The notes beneath the pieces are model-generated. The model was not told the origin of the DNA. It did not search any database and worked only from the letters and a program-made list of their open reading frames with translations. Shown piece after piece: positions 1-9,296 of a stretch of DNA of 19,970 nt. The position numbers and the translations under genes were made by a program. Each line of letters starts with the position of its first letter. Position 1 is the stretch's first letter. The stretch spans positions 94,544 through 114,513 of the forward strand of contig KV424019.1 in NCBI GenBank assembly GCA_001632435.1, given 5' to 3'. The DNA is from Calocera cornea HHB12733. Its lineage: Eukaryota; Basidiomycota; Dacrymycetes; Dacrymycetales; Dacrymycetaceae.

Positions 1-391
1 GGGGTCAGCTGCGAGAGCGGCGGAGTGGGGCGAGAAGGACACGCACGTCGTCCCAGAATGCGCCCTCGACTTGGGCGCGCACACGCCGCTCGATCTCAGC
101 GCTGTTCACCCCAGTCCCGTTCCCGCTCGCGCTCGCGCCCTCACCCGCACTGGCCTGGTCCGCGGCTCCGGTCGCCCCCGCCCCCGCCCGTGTGCGCTTT
201 CGCGCCCGGGTGTAGAGGGAGAGGAGGCTCTTCCCGCTTGGGAGGAGTGCGCGGGGGCGGAGTGCGAGCTGGTGGAGGAGGTAGGCGTCGTCGAGCTGTT
301 TCTGGAGCTGGGCGGGGAGGGCGATGAAGGGCAGGGCGAGCGGGGGTGCGCTGGCTGCGGCAGTTGCGGGGGCGGGCCGGGGGGGCGCCAT
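1..391 (-). CDS. Unrecognised protein, N-terminal part (gene runs off the left edge)
   Basis: The ATG is at 391 (minus strand). Exon 1 (47-391) encodes 115 residues ending FWDD. A donor GTGCGT at 46 and a CAG acceptor at 9-11 give a 38-nt intron (9-46), and exon 2 starts at 8 and leaves the window. Reading through the intron instead hits a TGA at 5-7. The protein opens with an Ala/Pro-rich leader. A compact segment follows that looks conserved, with Leu-rich and basic stretches (LQKQLDDAYLLHQLALRPRA, then a KSLLSLYTRARKR stretch). A Gly/Ala/Ser linker comes next, then an acidic/basic helix before FWDD. There is no signal peptide or membrane segment. I do not recognise the family. The gene is divergent from the Mg transporter at 693 and shares a 301-bp promoter region with it. 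The intron donor matches the form used by neighbouring genes, which supports the splice. Confidence 0.6.
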
Positions 392-692
392 CCCGCGTTC
401 TCGTTCTCTGTGCTGGGCTTGTCAAGCTGCGGTGGACGGAGCAGGCACGGCGCAGATGGGGCATGGGCGGGCAAACGCCGGCGGGGCTTACGTAATGCTT
501 CGTCAGCAGGGAAGCAGGCCAGGGCGGGGCGTCATCAGCCGTGCGTGAGCGCGCGCACACCGCCGCAGCTCGTCCCCGCCTCCAAACGTCCCTCATCACA
601 TCTCCCCCGTCCGCATCACCCCGTCCAAACTCACAGCACCCGACCCATGCCCCTATAGCCCGCCCGCCGCTCCGTCCCGCACAGAGGACAGC
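392..692. promoter_or_regulatory. Divergent promoter region between the 1-391 gene and the Mg transporter
   Basis: This 301-bp gap separates two divergent start codons, so it should hold both promoters. It contains a perfect TTACGTAA palindrome at 488-495, a form known to be bound by fungal bZIP (Yap/AP-1-like or ATF-like) factors. The half nearer 693 is pyrimidine-rich on the plus strand, as is common just upstream of fungal start codons. No clear TATA box is visible. Binding is inferred from the motif alone. Confidence 0.4.
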
Positions 693-2640
693 ATGGACGC
701 GACCACCCCCCCAGCCACACCCACCACCACTCTCCTGCCCTCCCCCACCCCGTCCCCCACCCCAGACGGGCACGCGGGCCCGGTCGCGCACATGAACCCC
801 GCTGTCGCATTCCTCATCGGCGCACTCATCATCCTCGCAGCGAGCGCGATGAACGCGGCCGGGCTCAACATAACAAAGATGGACCACGTGCGCTCCCGCC
901 CCATCCTCCATCCTCCCCGCACCCCGCACCCACTCACACCACCCTCTCTGCCCAGGTGAAAACACACGCCCAGCCCAAACACGCCCGCCGCTCCCAGCTC
1001 CTCCGCCCGCTCTGGATCCTCGGAATGTCCCTCTACATCCTCTCCCAGCTCCTCGGAAGCACACTCGCCCTCCAGTACCTCAGGGCAGAGTACGTCGCCC
1101 CCCTCGGCGCCACCAGCCTCATCTTCAACTTCCTCTTCGCCAGCTGGCTCGTCGGCACACCCGTCACCAGGACGGATATCCGCGTGCGTGCCCCTCCCCT
1201 CCCCTCCCTCCCCGGCAGCACACTGACCCCGCGCCGCGCAGGGCACGGTCATCGTCATCCTGGGCGTCATCGGCATAGTCGTCTTCGGCTCGATCCACTC
1301 GCCCGACCTGAGCAACAGCGTCGACCTCGCCCGGCTGAAGCACCTCTGGTCGCGCGCCGCCTGGTGGGGCTACTTCCTCCTCATGGCCCTCGGCACCCTC
1401 TTCACCTACCTCGGCTCCTCCCTGCTCGAGTCCGCCCTCCACGCGCGGGACGAGCTCGAGCTGCCCGTGCATGCGCCTCCCCCTCCCGTCCCCAAATGGC
1501 TAGCAGCGGGCAGGCTGCGGCTCCTCGGGGTGGTGCTCGGCAAGGCGGGCGAGGCGTGGAGGGCCGTCCAGGGGAAAGTGGAGCGCGTCGTCGACGCGAG
1601 CGACGACAAGTTCCTCAGCTGGGTGCTGGCCATGGGCTGGTCCTGCTGCGGCGGGGCGCTCGCGGGCGGCACGCTCGTCTTCGCCAAAGCCTGGTGCGCC
1701 CGCTTTATCTCTCCCACGCCCAACACTGACAGTGCACCGTATCGTGCGTGCGCAGTGTGAACCTCCTAGCGCTGGGCGGCGCCTCCTTCCTCTCCCCCGC
1801 CGCGCTCCTCACCCTCCTCCTCCTCATCCTCACCGCCGTCGCCCAGATAGTGTGCCTCAACCGCGGGCTCGAGGCCTGGGACTCGACCCTCGTCGTGCCC
1901 GTGTTCTACGGCATCTACACCTGCTCGGGCTTCCTCGACTCGCTCATCTTCTATAATGAGGTGCCGTACTACCAGTTCTGGGTGCGTACGCCTCCTCCGT
2001 CCAGCCAACCTGGCCGCACGAGCACTGATGATGATGATGATGACGACGACGACGACGCCAGGTCCTCGCAGCAATCTTCCTCTCCATCCTCGTCCTCATC
2101 GCAGGCGTCATCCTCCTCTCCACGAAGAAGCCGGAGAAAGCGCGTGTCCCGCACGCAGGGCCGACCCTCCCCGCCTCGGAGCGCGAGCGCCAGCGCTCGC
2201 GCGTCCGCAACGCCGCGCGCACGGGCGAGGAATCCGTCGCGCTGCGCTCTGGCGAGGCGGACGCCGAGGGGGAGGCGGAGGCGGAGGTCATGTGGGAGCT
2301 GGGGAGCGTCTCGGACGAAGGGGGGGAGGCGGGGGACGGGGCCGAGGACCTGCCCGGCGCCTCGGCGGCCGGAGAGGGCAGGGGAAAGCGGCCTAATGGC
2401 TCTGGCACTGCCGCTGGGGCTGGGGAGGGCAAGGGCCTTATGGTGCGCGAAGGGGACCAGGAGGAGGGCGAGGGCGAGGGCGAGGGGGACGACAAGAGCG
2501 TGCGCGCGCTCAGTATCCGCACGGCGAGGAGCAGGGACGCGCCCGAGGTCGACCGGGGCATGCTCGGCCTCGGCGGCGCTGGCGCTGGCGCTGGGGAGGG
2601 GTTTGGCGAGTTTGAGGGCGCGCAGGGCGTGTGGCGGTAA
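693..2640 (+). CDS. NIPA-family magnesium transporter (DUF803 type)
   Basis: Five exons: 693-887, 956-1183, 1242-1693, 1756-1981 and 2062-2640, giving 559 residues. All four introns start GTGCGC or GTGCGT and end CAG. The spliced protein shows the drug/metabolite-transporter-like hydrophobic core of NIPA proteins. It has an opening helix (AFLIGALIILAASAMNAAGL), then LYILSQLLGSTLALQYL, the APLGATSLIFNFLFASWLVG stretch and TVIVILGVIGIVVFG. After splicing it reads LVFAKAC-VNLL, followed by a run of helices including VVPVFYGIYTCSG. About eight or nine membrane segments end near residue 385. A long hydrophilic tail of about 170 residues follows, rich in Glu, Gly, Arg and Ala, with GEGEGEG repeats. 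Family members move Mg2+ across plasma or endosomal membranes. The loop near residues 200-260 is also unusually polar. Family assignment is strong; substrate is by homology. Confidence 0.9.
2030..2057 (+). repeat. Trinucleotide repeat inside the last intron of the Mg transporter
   Basis: A run of GAT units passes into a run of GAC units just before the CAG acceptor at 2061. It lies in the 80-nt intron 1982-2061, where the polypyrimidine tract would normally sit. Confidence 0.7.
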
Positions 2641-2870
2641 TACTCTGCCCGTGATCTGCCGGTGATCGGATCCGATCTGATCTGCTCTGATCTGGACGGG
2701 CGGTCGATCGGCACATCCGATGCGCGGGGCGGGCGGGCAGTGGAAACTTGAGCCGGAGCGTAGCGTACTCTGCCGCATATTGTATTATAGAAACTGCAGT
2801 AACTATCTGAGCATCTAGCCTACCCAACGGTCCTAACGGACACCGTCTTACGCGGTGACTAGGTGCGGGG

Positions 2871-2890
2871 ACAGTACAGTACAGTACAGT
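2871..2890 (+). repeat. Pentanucleotide microsatellite (ACAGT)4
   Basis: Four perfect copies of ACAGT lie in the convergent spacer. Related GTACAG words recur nearby, around 2990-3004 and 3116-3125. Confidence 0.9.
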
Positions 2891-3259
2891 ACCGGACCGG
2901 GGTGCTGGAGAGATCGTCGCGTTCAGAGGCGGGTATCTCGCCTGTCTCTGCCATGAGGGCCTCTGGTGTGGCTTACATGTCATGTACATACAGCACGGTA
3001 CAGTAAGTACGAAACGCGCTGCACGGTGTCCATGAGTGTGCGACCCAGCCCTGCTCTCAATGCTTAGCACTGAAGATCCCCCTTTGGTGGATATTAGAGC
3101 CTGCACACACCCCTACTGTACAGGTATGTACGTCGAGCCGCCTCTTGAAGCCTCTGTGCATCCAATGCAGTGCCGCGCCGGACGACTGGCGAACAGGCAG
3201 GCCAGGAGTGTGCGGATGCTTGCTACATCGAATAGATAGATGCAGTCTGCATAAGTGCT

Positions 3260-3273
3260 CTCACTTAAGTGAG
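3260..3273. repeat. Perfect 14-bp palindrome in the convergent spacer
   Basis: CTCACTTAAGTGAG reads the same on both strands. It sits about 30 bases before the hexanucleotide repeat and about 160 bases from the stop of the minus-strand gene at 3434. It could form a small hairpin in either 3' UTR; no function is shown. Confidence 0.6.
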
Positions 3274-3305
3274 CGTGCATGAGCTCAAGTCCGTTTATCT
3301 ATCTA

Positions 3306-3347
3306 TACACGTACACGTACACGTACACGTACACGTACACGTACACG
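3306..3347 (+). repeat. Hexanucleotide microsatellite (TACACG)7
   Basis: Seven perfect TACACG units lie between the palindrome at 3260 and the stop codon at 3434. Such arrays vary in length between strains, so this is a natural length-polymorphism marker. Confidence 0.95.
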
Positions 3348-3433
3348 CAACAGCCAGTCCATCTCGCCCCGCTCAGCAAGACCGCATGCCGGAGGGCACA
3401 CGGTCAGCAGGTGCCCGCCCTACTGCGAGAGGC

Positions 3434-4726
3434 TCACAGTCCGCTCTTCCTCCTCCGATGCCCACCTGGCCCGTTCGCGCTCTCCTGGCTCATCCTCCCT
3501 TCCTGCGACCCCAGCACAGGGACGAGCGTGGCGCTGCCCGCTGCACTGCCCTCCAAGCTCAGGCTCTCCTTCTCCCTCCCCTCGAGCGGGTCATCTCTGT
3601 ACCTGCCCCACGCCCCTGGTGCGCCAGTTCCAGCACCTGCACCTGCACCTGCACCTGCAGCCCCGCCCATGGAAGGCTGCAAGCTGCCCCTGACGCGCGA
3701 AAGCACACCCCGGTACTGCGCCTGCTCGGCCCAGTACTCTTCTCGCTGGCGCTGCATGCGCGCGCGCGCTCGCCGGTGCAGGATGTACAGGGCGAGGGAG
3801 GTGAGTGCTGCGCTGAGGGCGATGCCGAGGGCGACTATCACCCATATGTAGGCGGGGACTGTGGAGGGCGAGTCGGCCGTGCTGCCGCAGAGGCCGGTGG
3901 GGAGGCAGTTGTACGAGTCGCATCTGCGTGCGAACAGTCAACATTAGCAGGGGAGCAGGAGAGGAGAAGGGGGAGGGGAAGACGCACTCTTTGTCGGCAC
4001 TGCACGCCCCGCCAGCTTGCGCCGTAGCGACGCACACCCGGCTCACACCATCGCAGTACCACCCCGTCGCACAATTGTCCCTCGAGACCACATCATAGAA
4101 CGTGCCCCCGCCGGCATAGTACCCCGTGTACACGGTATTCTCGACCTCGCACGCCTGCCCGCCCGTGACGTTTGCCCACAGGCAGCGGAAGTTGAGGCAG
4201 ATCGCCCCGTCTACATTCCGCGGCGAGGCGAGCTGCTGGGAAAGGGAGGAGGGAGGCGGCAGGCACTCGTCGTCCCTGTTCAGTTGGCAGGGCGCGCCGA
4301 GCGCGACAAGCGGCTGGCAGGCGTCTTCCTCGTCTGGGCAGAACTGGCCCGAGGGGCAGCGGGGAGGGATGTACGAGGAAGAGTCGTAGCCGAATCTGGG
4401 GCAGCGTCAGATCAGTATGGCGGTTCTCCGCGGTGGTCGCAGCAGCGGAGCTGAGACTGGAACGGGAGGGGAACGCACGGGTACTCGTCCCTCCTGCATC
4501 CCTTGGCTCTACAGACGCCCACGCTGCCGTCCGGCAGGGAGTACCCGGTGGTGTTCGAGCTGCAGAATGCGGTGGAGTCGCAGTCGCCCGTGAGCTGCTT
4601 GTTGGCCGGGTTGAGGTGGGTGTTGAGCGGGTTGCAGGGGTTGCCTTGCTGGGTTGAGCCTGCTGATGCTCTGGGGAGGAGGAGGGCGAAGGGGAGGAGG
4701 AGGGAGGGGAGGGCGAGGGAGTGCAT
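3434..4726 (-). CDS. Secreted-pathway single-pass membrane protein with Cys-rich ectodomain
   Basis: Three exons on the minus strand: 4479-4726, 3988-4395 and 3434-3923, giving 381 residues. Both introns begin GTGCGT. The start at 4726 was chosen because it opens directly into a signal peptide (MHSLALPSLLLPFALLLPRASA). The ectodomain to about residue 240 has some 20 cysteines, many in spaced pairs such as CPSGQFCPDEEDAC and CDSYNCLPTGLC. It has Asn-glycosylation sequons NTT and NVT. One transmembrane helix follows (about residues 243-268, AYIWVIVALGIALSAALTSL), then a basic stop-transfer HRRARAR and a roughly 110-residue cytosolic tail with an (AG)4 repeat from a CACCTG microsatellite at 3634-3657. 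This is type I topology. I recognise no named family. A surface sensor, adhesin or cell-wall-linked role would be a guess. Confidence 0.8.
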
Positions 4727-5012
4727 GGTGCCGACTCTGGCCACTGCAAGGGAGGGGGGTGGTCGTCTGCGTAGGCTGGGTGATGCCGCTGCGGGCACGA
4801 TGACCCCCCCTGTGCACAGCCACCGCCTTCTGACAATCACGGACACGGACGCATCAGCGACTAGCTGGTTTTTGCGGGCGGCAAAGTGGGAGCGGTCCCT
4901 GAGTGACTACTGGCTGAAATTATTCCGCCTAGGTGCTGCTCGCCCTCTCCCCTCCGTAAGCGGTGCCCATCCCACCCCCGACGTCCATCTCTACTTGGGG
5001 TTTCGGTCATCG
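4727..5012. promoter_or_regulatory. Divergent promoter between the Cys-rich membrane protein and DBP7
   Basis: Only 286 bases separate the two divergent ATGs, so both promoters and 5' UTRs must fit here. No TATA box or strong known motif stands out. An open frame continues upstream of the helicase ATG through this stretch and into the opposite gene. It has no helicase-like sequence, so the frame was cut at 5013. Confidence 0.45.
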
Positions 5013-7535
5013 ATGGAGGACGACGGACTGGTGCTCAACCTGAGCTACGACCTACCCGCCCCAAAAGCGAGGGGCAGGCCCAAGCCGGCCGCACCAGCAG
5101 CATCCAGCGCACCGGACAGAAAGCGCAAACCCTCCGACGCCCTCGCCCGGCCCTCCAAGCGGCCCCGCACCTCCCTCACAGCCAGTGCAGACACCGACAC
5201 CTCCAAGCAACCCAAGGCCCCCCAGCGCCAGATCATCTCCTCCCTCTTCACCTCCAACCCCTCCCTCCCCCCCTCCTCCGCCCCGGCCCAGAGCGCCAGA
5301 CGGGAGAAGCCGAGCAATGCCCCCCTGGCGGACTTCACGACGTTCGCCGGCCTTGGGCTGAGCCCGCTGCTGGTCAGGCATCTGAGGGGAAAGATGGGCA
5401 TCGATAGGCCCACGGCGATCCAGCGCGCTACGCTGCAGGTCATGCTTTCCCCCTCTACTTCCGGCGCGGGCGCGGGCGCCGCCTCCGACCCCTCCGACCC
5501 AGGCGCCTCCCGAGCAGAAGAACGCGACATCTTCATCCAGTCCCAGACCGGGTCGGGGAAGACCCTCTCCTACCTTCTCCCGATCATCCAGGACCTCCTG
5601 CCCCTCTCCTCGGCGTCGTACATCGACCGGAGCATCGGCACGCTCGCGATCGTCCTTGCGCCGACGCGCGAGCTCGCAAAGCAGATATACGACGTGCTGG
5701 AGATGGTGCTGAGTCTGCGGCTTTCGGCGGGGTCGTCGGGGGAGGAGGACGAGGCAGCGGCAGAGGACGGTGGCGGGAGAACGAGAACGAGAACGGACGA
5801 GGATGGAGAGGGGGATCTCGGCCCAAGACTGACAAGATGGCTCGTCCCCGGGCTCCTGACGGGCGGGAGCACGCGCACGCACGAGAAAGCGCGCCTGCGC
5901 AAGGGCGTCCCGATCCTCGTCTCGACCCCTGGGCGGCTGCTGGACCACCTGCAGACCACATCCTCCTTCTCGTGCGGCAAGCTGCGCTGGCTCGTCCTCG
6001 ACGAGGCGGACCGGCTCATGGACCTGGGCTTTGAGCCGACCATCGAGGGCATCGTGCGTGCCTTGGAGGGGCGCAGGAAGCTCGCGGTAGCCGCGGTGAG
6101 GGAGGGGAAGAGTGGCGAGGTTGGCGGCTGGGACTGGGCGAGAAGGAGGAGGACGGTCCTGTGCAGCGCTACGATGCGGGAGGACGTGCAGAAGCTTGCT
6201 GGGGCTGCCCTGGACCGGCCCGTCGTCGTCAAGGGGGTCACGAATGCGGATGCGAGTGCGGAGGAGGTGGACCCGCTGGGCGTGTGGAGGAGGCTCGAGG
6301 GGGCGGAGAAGGAGGGCGGGAGGGAGGAGCACTTCACCCCGCCCGCGCAGCTCAGCCAGAAGTACGTCGTCGTGCCGCTCAAGCTCAGGCTCGTCGCGCT
6401 CGTGGCGCTTCTCAGGTCGCTGCTAGCTAAGTCTGGCTCGGAGGGAAAGGAACTGAAGGAGGGCAAGGAGGGAAAGGAAGGGCTGAAGAGGATCATCGTC
6501 TTCCTGAGCTGCACGGATGCGGTCGACTTCGTCTGGACGCTCCTAGGCGCTGCATCCATGAGCGCTGGCTCGCAGAAGGATACCGAGGAGGAGAAGGGCG
6601 GGGTAGAGGATGGAGCAAAAGACGATGACGACGAGAAGAAGGAGAAGAAAGAAGCCGAACTGGCGCACCACTCCTCACTCCTCCCCAACGCGGCCCTCTA
6701 CAGGCTGCACGGCTCCCTCCCCCTCCAAACGCGGCTCGCCTCCCTCTCGGGGTTCACGGCCCGCACGCGCGCGGCCAAAGGTGCGCCGGCCCCAGAAATG
6801 ACCAGCTCGATCCTCTTCTGCACCTCCGTCGCCTCGCGCGGCTTGGACCTCCCCCGCGTGCAGGCCGTGGTGCAGTACGACCTGCCCTCGGAGGGCGGGG
6901 CGACCGAGTACGTGCACCGGGTTGGGCGCACCGCGCGCGTCGGGCGCGGCGGCGAGGCGTGGGCTATCGTGAGCCCCAGCGAGGCTGCGTGGGTGCCGTG
7001 GGTCGAGGGGAAGATGGCCGGGTCGGGGGAGACCAAGTCTACCTTGGCCCAGGTGGCGGTCGAGGAGGTGTTGCAGAGGGGGTTTGGAGGGCGGAAGGGC
7101 GAGTGGGAGCAGAGGGCTACGCAAGTACAGCTCGCGTTTGAGCGCTGGGCGCTGGGGAGCAAGGAGGTGCGTTGTTATACTATGAGTTTCTATCGGGAAG
7201 CGGCGCTTACGGCTGTTGTTGGATAGAACGCGGCTCTGGCAAGGAAAGCGTTCGCCTCGCACATCCGGGCGTACGCGACCCACCCCTCCGAGGAGAAGCA
7301 CCTCTTCCACGTGCGCAATCTGCATTTGGGCCATCTCGCAAAGTCCTTCGCCTTGCGCGAAGCGCCGAGCAACCTCAAGGGCCCTGCGGCCGCCGCGGGC
7401 GGAAAAGCGGGCAAAGCTGCGAAGAAGGATAAGGAGAGCGCGGGCGTGGCGGAGAAGATGCGCGTGGCCATTAGGAAGCAGGCACGGGCGAACGCCGGCG
7501 GGGAGTTCCAGATTGCGAATACGGGGGATATGTAG
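5013..7535 (+). CDS. DBP7: DEAD-box ATP-dependent RNA helicase Dbp7 (DDX31 family)
   Basis: Exons 5013-7166 and 7227-7535 are joined over a 60-nt intron starting GTGCGT, giving 820 residues. Motifs in order: a Q-motif region (F111 to Q137), Walker A QTGSGKT (178-184), PTREL (217-221), TPGR (305-308), DEAD (330-333), SAT (385-387), IIVFLSC (about 494), SRGLDLP (608-614) and HRVGRTAR (635-642). The second exon carries the C-terminal [20 protein letters not shown] block and a lysine-rich tail, typical of the domain that follows the helicase core in this subfamily. The N-terminus is basic and nuclear-like (RKRKP, KRPR). In yeast Dbp7 acts in the nucleolus in early 60S subunit maturation. Low-complexity acidic and KEG-rich inserts between core motifs (around 238-272 and 474-490) are larger than usual. 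The start is [13 protein letters not shown] at 5013; upstream in-frame codons lie in promoter DNA. Confidence 0.93.
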
Positions 7536-7620
7536 ATGGAGCATTGCTTGTTGATACCTTGACACATGATATCCTTCGCGCACAGCGTACCTCCCAGACT
7601 AAGTTTCGCGTCATCGCGTA
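7536..7620. other. Short convergent gap between DBP7 and the dehydrogenase
   Basis: Only 85 bases separate the two facing stop codons, so the transcripts probably overlap at their 3' ends. Nothing else is seen here. Confidence 0.6.
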
Positions 7621-8879
7621 CTACAACCCGAATGTAGCGGGATCGTCGACGAGGCCAGGAGGGATGGGCCAGACGATGATGGGCTTGATCACCTTCCCAG
7701 TGTGCATATCATGACACGCCTCGTTGATATCCTCCGGCCGGTAGATCTGGGAGATCATCTCCACTGGGAAGCGCTGTGCCCGATACTCCTCCACCATGTG
7801 TGGTATAAACTACATGCATCTGTATCAGCACGGTCGGCTCCACCGGGAGAGATCCGCACCTCAGGCGTGTACGCATCTCCCATCGCAACACCGAGGAGCT
7901 GCGCCCCTCCGAGGATCAACGCCTCCGTCGCAATGCGCACATACCGATCGCCCCCACTACCGATGATTCCGACCTTCCCCATCTTCCTAACAGACATGAT
8001 GGCGGACAGCTGTGCCTGCTCATTCGCGGTCGTTTCCACGCTGTAGTGCACACCCAGCCCGCCGGTGAGCTCGCGTATCGCTGCGTTGACGTCCGGCACG
8101 GTCCTGGGGTTCAGCGTGTGTGTTGCACCGAGCTTTCCTGCGAGGGCGAGCCGTTGCTGGTTCACCTCGACAACTATGATCGGCGAGCAGCCGATGGATG
8201 CGGCGGAGAAGAGCGCGCCGAACCCGACGCCGCCAGCTCCGAAGATGGCAATCCCCTCACCCTTCTTCGCCTTGAGCATATTCGGCACCGTCGCTGCACC
8301 AGTCATAAGCCCACACCCGAGCGGGGCGAGCAGCTGCAGCTCTTGTACCGTCAAGTTCGGCACGTTTACCGCGCTCGAAACATGGACGATGCTCGTCTTG
8401 GCGAACGAGCTCTGCCCGAAGAAACGGGCGACGACCTCCTTCCCGGCCGAGTTCGTCGCAGTACACGAGCCATCCTGCCTCCGAGCGATGAAGTTCATCG
8501 AGTGGTAGTCGATGCAGTACGTAGGATGCTTGTCTTTGCAAGTCCAGCACTTGCCGCAAGATGCATGAGAGAGGAGGACACGGTCGCCAGGTTTGAGGTG
8601 CTTGACGTCGGACCCCACCGCGCGGACGATACCCGACCCTTCGTGCCCGGCAACGAAGGGGAAGCCACCGACAGGTAGGCTGGACGCTCATCAGTATATA
8701 TGCACTGGACTATGTTATAATACGCACTTTCCACTGGCAACATTCAGGTCCGTATGACATATCCCACTCGCGACCATATCCACCACCAGCTCATCTGCCT
8801 GCGGCTCATCCAGCACGATGTCTTGCAAGGTAAACTGTGCTCCGGGTGCGTCCAGCACCAGCGCTTGCGTCTTGATCAT
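7621..8879 (-). CDS. Zinc-dependent alcohol dehydrogenase, aryl/benzyl-alcohol type (MDR superfamily)
   Basis: Three exons on the minus strand: 8728-8879, 7860-8679 and 7621-7809, giving 386 residues, with introns of 48 and 50 nt starting GTGCGT and GTGCGG. Catalytic zinc ligands are Cys41 (SGICHTDL), His63 (AGHEGSG) and Cys173 (APLGCGLMTG). The structural zinc loop has all four cysteines (92, 95, 98, 106; CGKCWTCKDKHPTYC). The nucleotide fold shows GAGGVG at 198-203, and the acidic residue in VVEVN favours NAD over NADP. The LAPLGCG context and long zinc loop resemble class III-like and benzyl-alcohol dehydrogenases. The enzyme would oxidise primary aromatic or aliphatic alcohols, or reduce the aldehydes, in the cytosol. 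Such a role fits aromatic-compound metabolism in basidiomycetes, but the exact substrate cannot be read from sequence. All key residues are intact. Confidence 0.9.
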
Positions 8880-9296
8880 CGTGTACGTTGACCGCCAGAC
8901 AAGAGCGATGGTTGATATCGCGTTCGACGCATTGCCAGCTCTTTGTGTTGCAAGGCGGGGAAGGCCAATCGGCGCATGACAGGGATGCCCACAGTTCGGG
9001 AAATGGATTGCCCAGTCATGTGCCTTGTGTCGGGCGGGAGAGTAGAGCGGCAACGGCTCCGCCAAGAGGGGAGCCCATTACTCTAAATGGGCCCAGCTGA
9101 TCTGGGACAATGAATTGAGGCAGTTCCGGATTACTGTGCATTGCGATAGGACAAGAACGATGGCGAAACTCACAGCGAGCGCAAACGCGTACCACTGCTG
9201 GCAGCTCACGTGACCAATCAGGCCGACCTCGCCATCCAACCACCAACGTACAGACACAGTAATCAATTAGTCGAGTTTACAGTAATACAACCACGC
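8880..9296. promoter_or_regulatory. Spacer with dehydrogenase promoter and SSL1 3' end
   Basis: Both flanking genes read leftward, so this 417-bp spacer holds the SSL1 3' UTR and the dehydrogenase promoter. An open frame extends upstream from the dehydrogenase ATG, but it has no dehydrogenase-like sequence and was not used. The one clear candidate site is the CACGTG/CCAAT pair at 9206-9218. Confidence 0.5.
9206..9218. promoter_or_regulatory. CACGTG E-box abutting a CCAAT box
   Basis: TCACGTGA (9206-9213) is directly followed by CCAAT (9214-9218), about 330 bases upstream of the dehydrogenase start. CACGTG is bound by bHLH factors (Cbf1-like) and CCAAT by the HAP/NF-Y complex. Their contiguity is suggestive, but function is inferred only. 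Confidence 0.35.

Larger units (their letters stand above)
2641..3433. other. Convergent intergenic spacer, no gene seen
   Basis: The two flanking genes end here facing each other, so this stretch should hold both 3' UTRs and polyadenylation sites. No open frame here has coding character. It contains GATC-rich sequence right after the transporter stop, including the palindrome GATCGGATCCGATC at 2664-2677. It also holds two short tandem repeats and a second palindrome, annotated separately. Confidence 0.7.

Noticed and set aside
141..1064. Long minus-strand open frame across the first promoter and transporter start
   Set aside because: It is antisense to exons with clear protein-family content. 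Its Arg/Gly/Pro-rich composition is what high-GC antisense frames give.
4503..5012. N-terminal extension of DBP7 upstream of 5013
   Set aside because: The frame is open but runs through the promoter and antisense to the Cys-rich protein's first exon, with no helicase similarity.
5052..6332. Long minus-strand open frames opposite DBP7 (also 5570-6688)
   Set aside because: They mirror the codon structure of a GC-rich helicase gene and show no family motif; the plus strand has all DEAD-box motifs.
8880..9065. Upstream in-frame extension of the dehydrogenase
   Set aside because: MIKTQALVLDAPG is a standard dehydrogenase start; the extension has no zinc-enzyme sequence and lies in the promoter.
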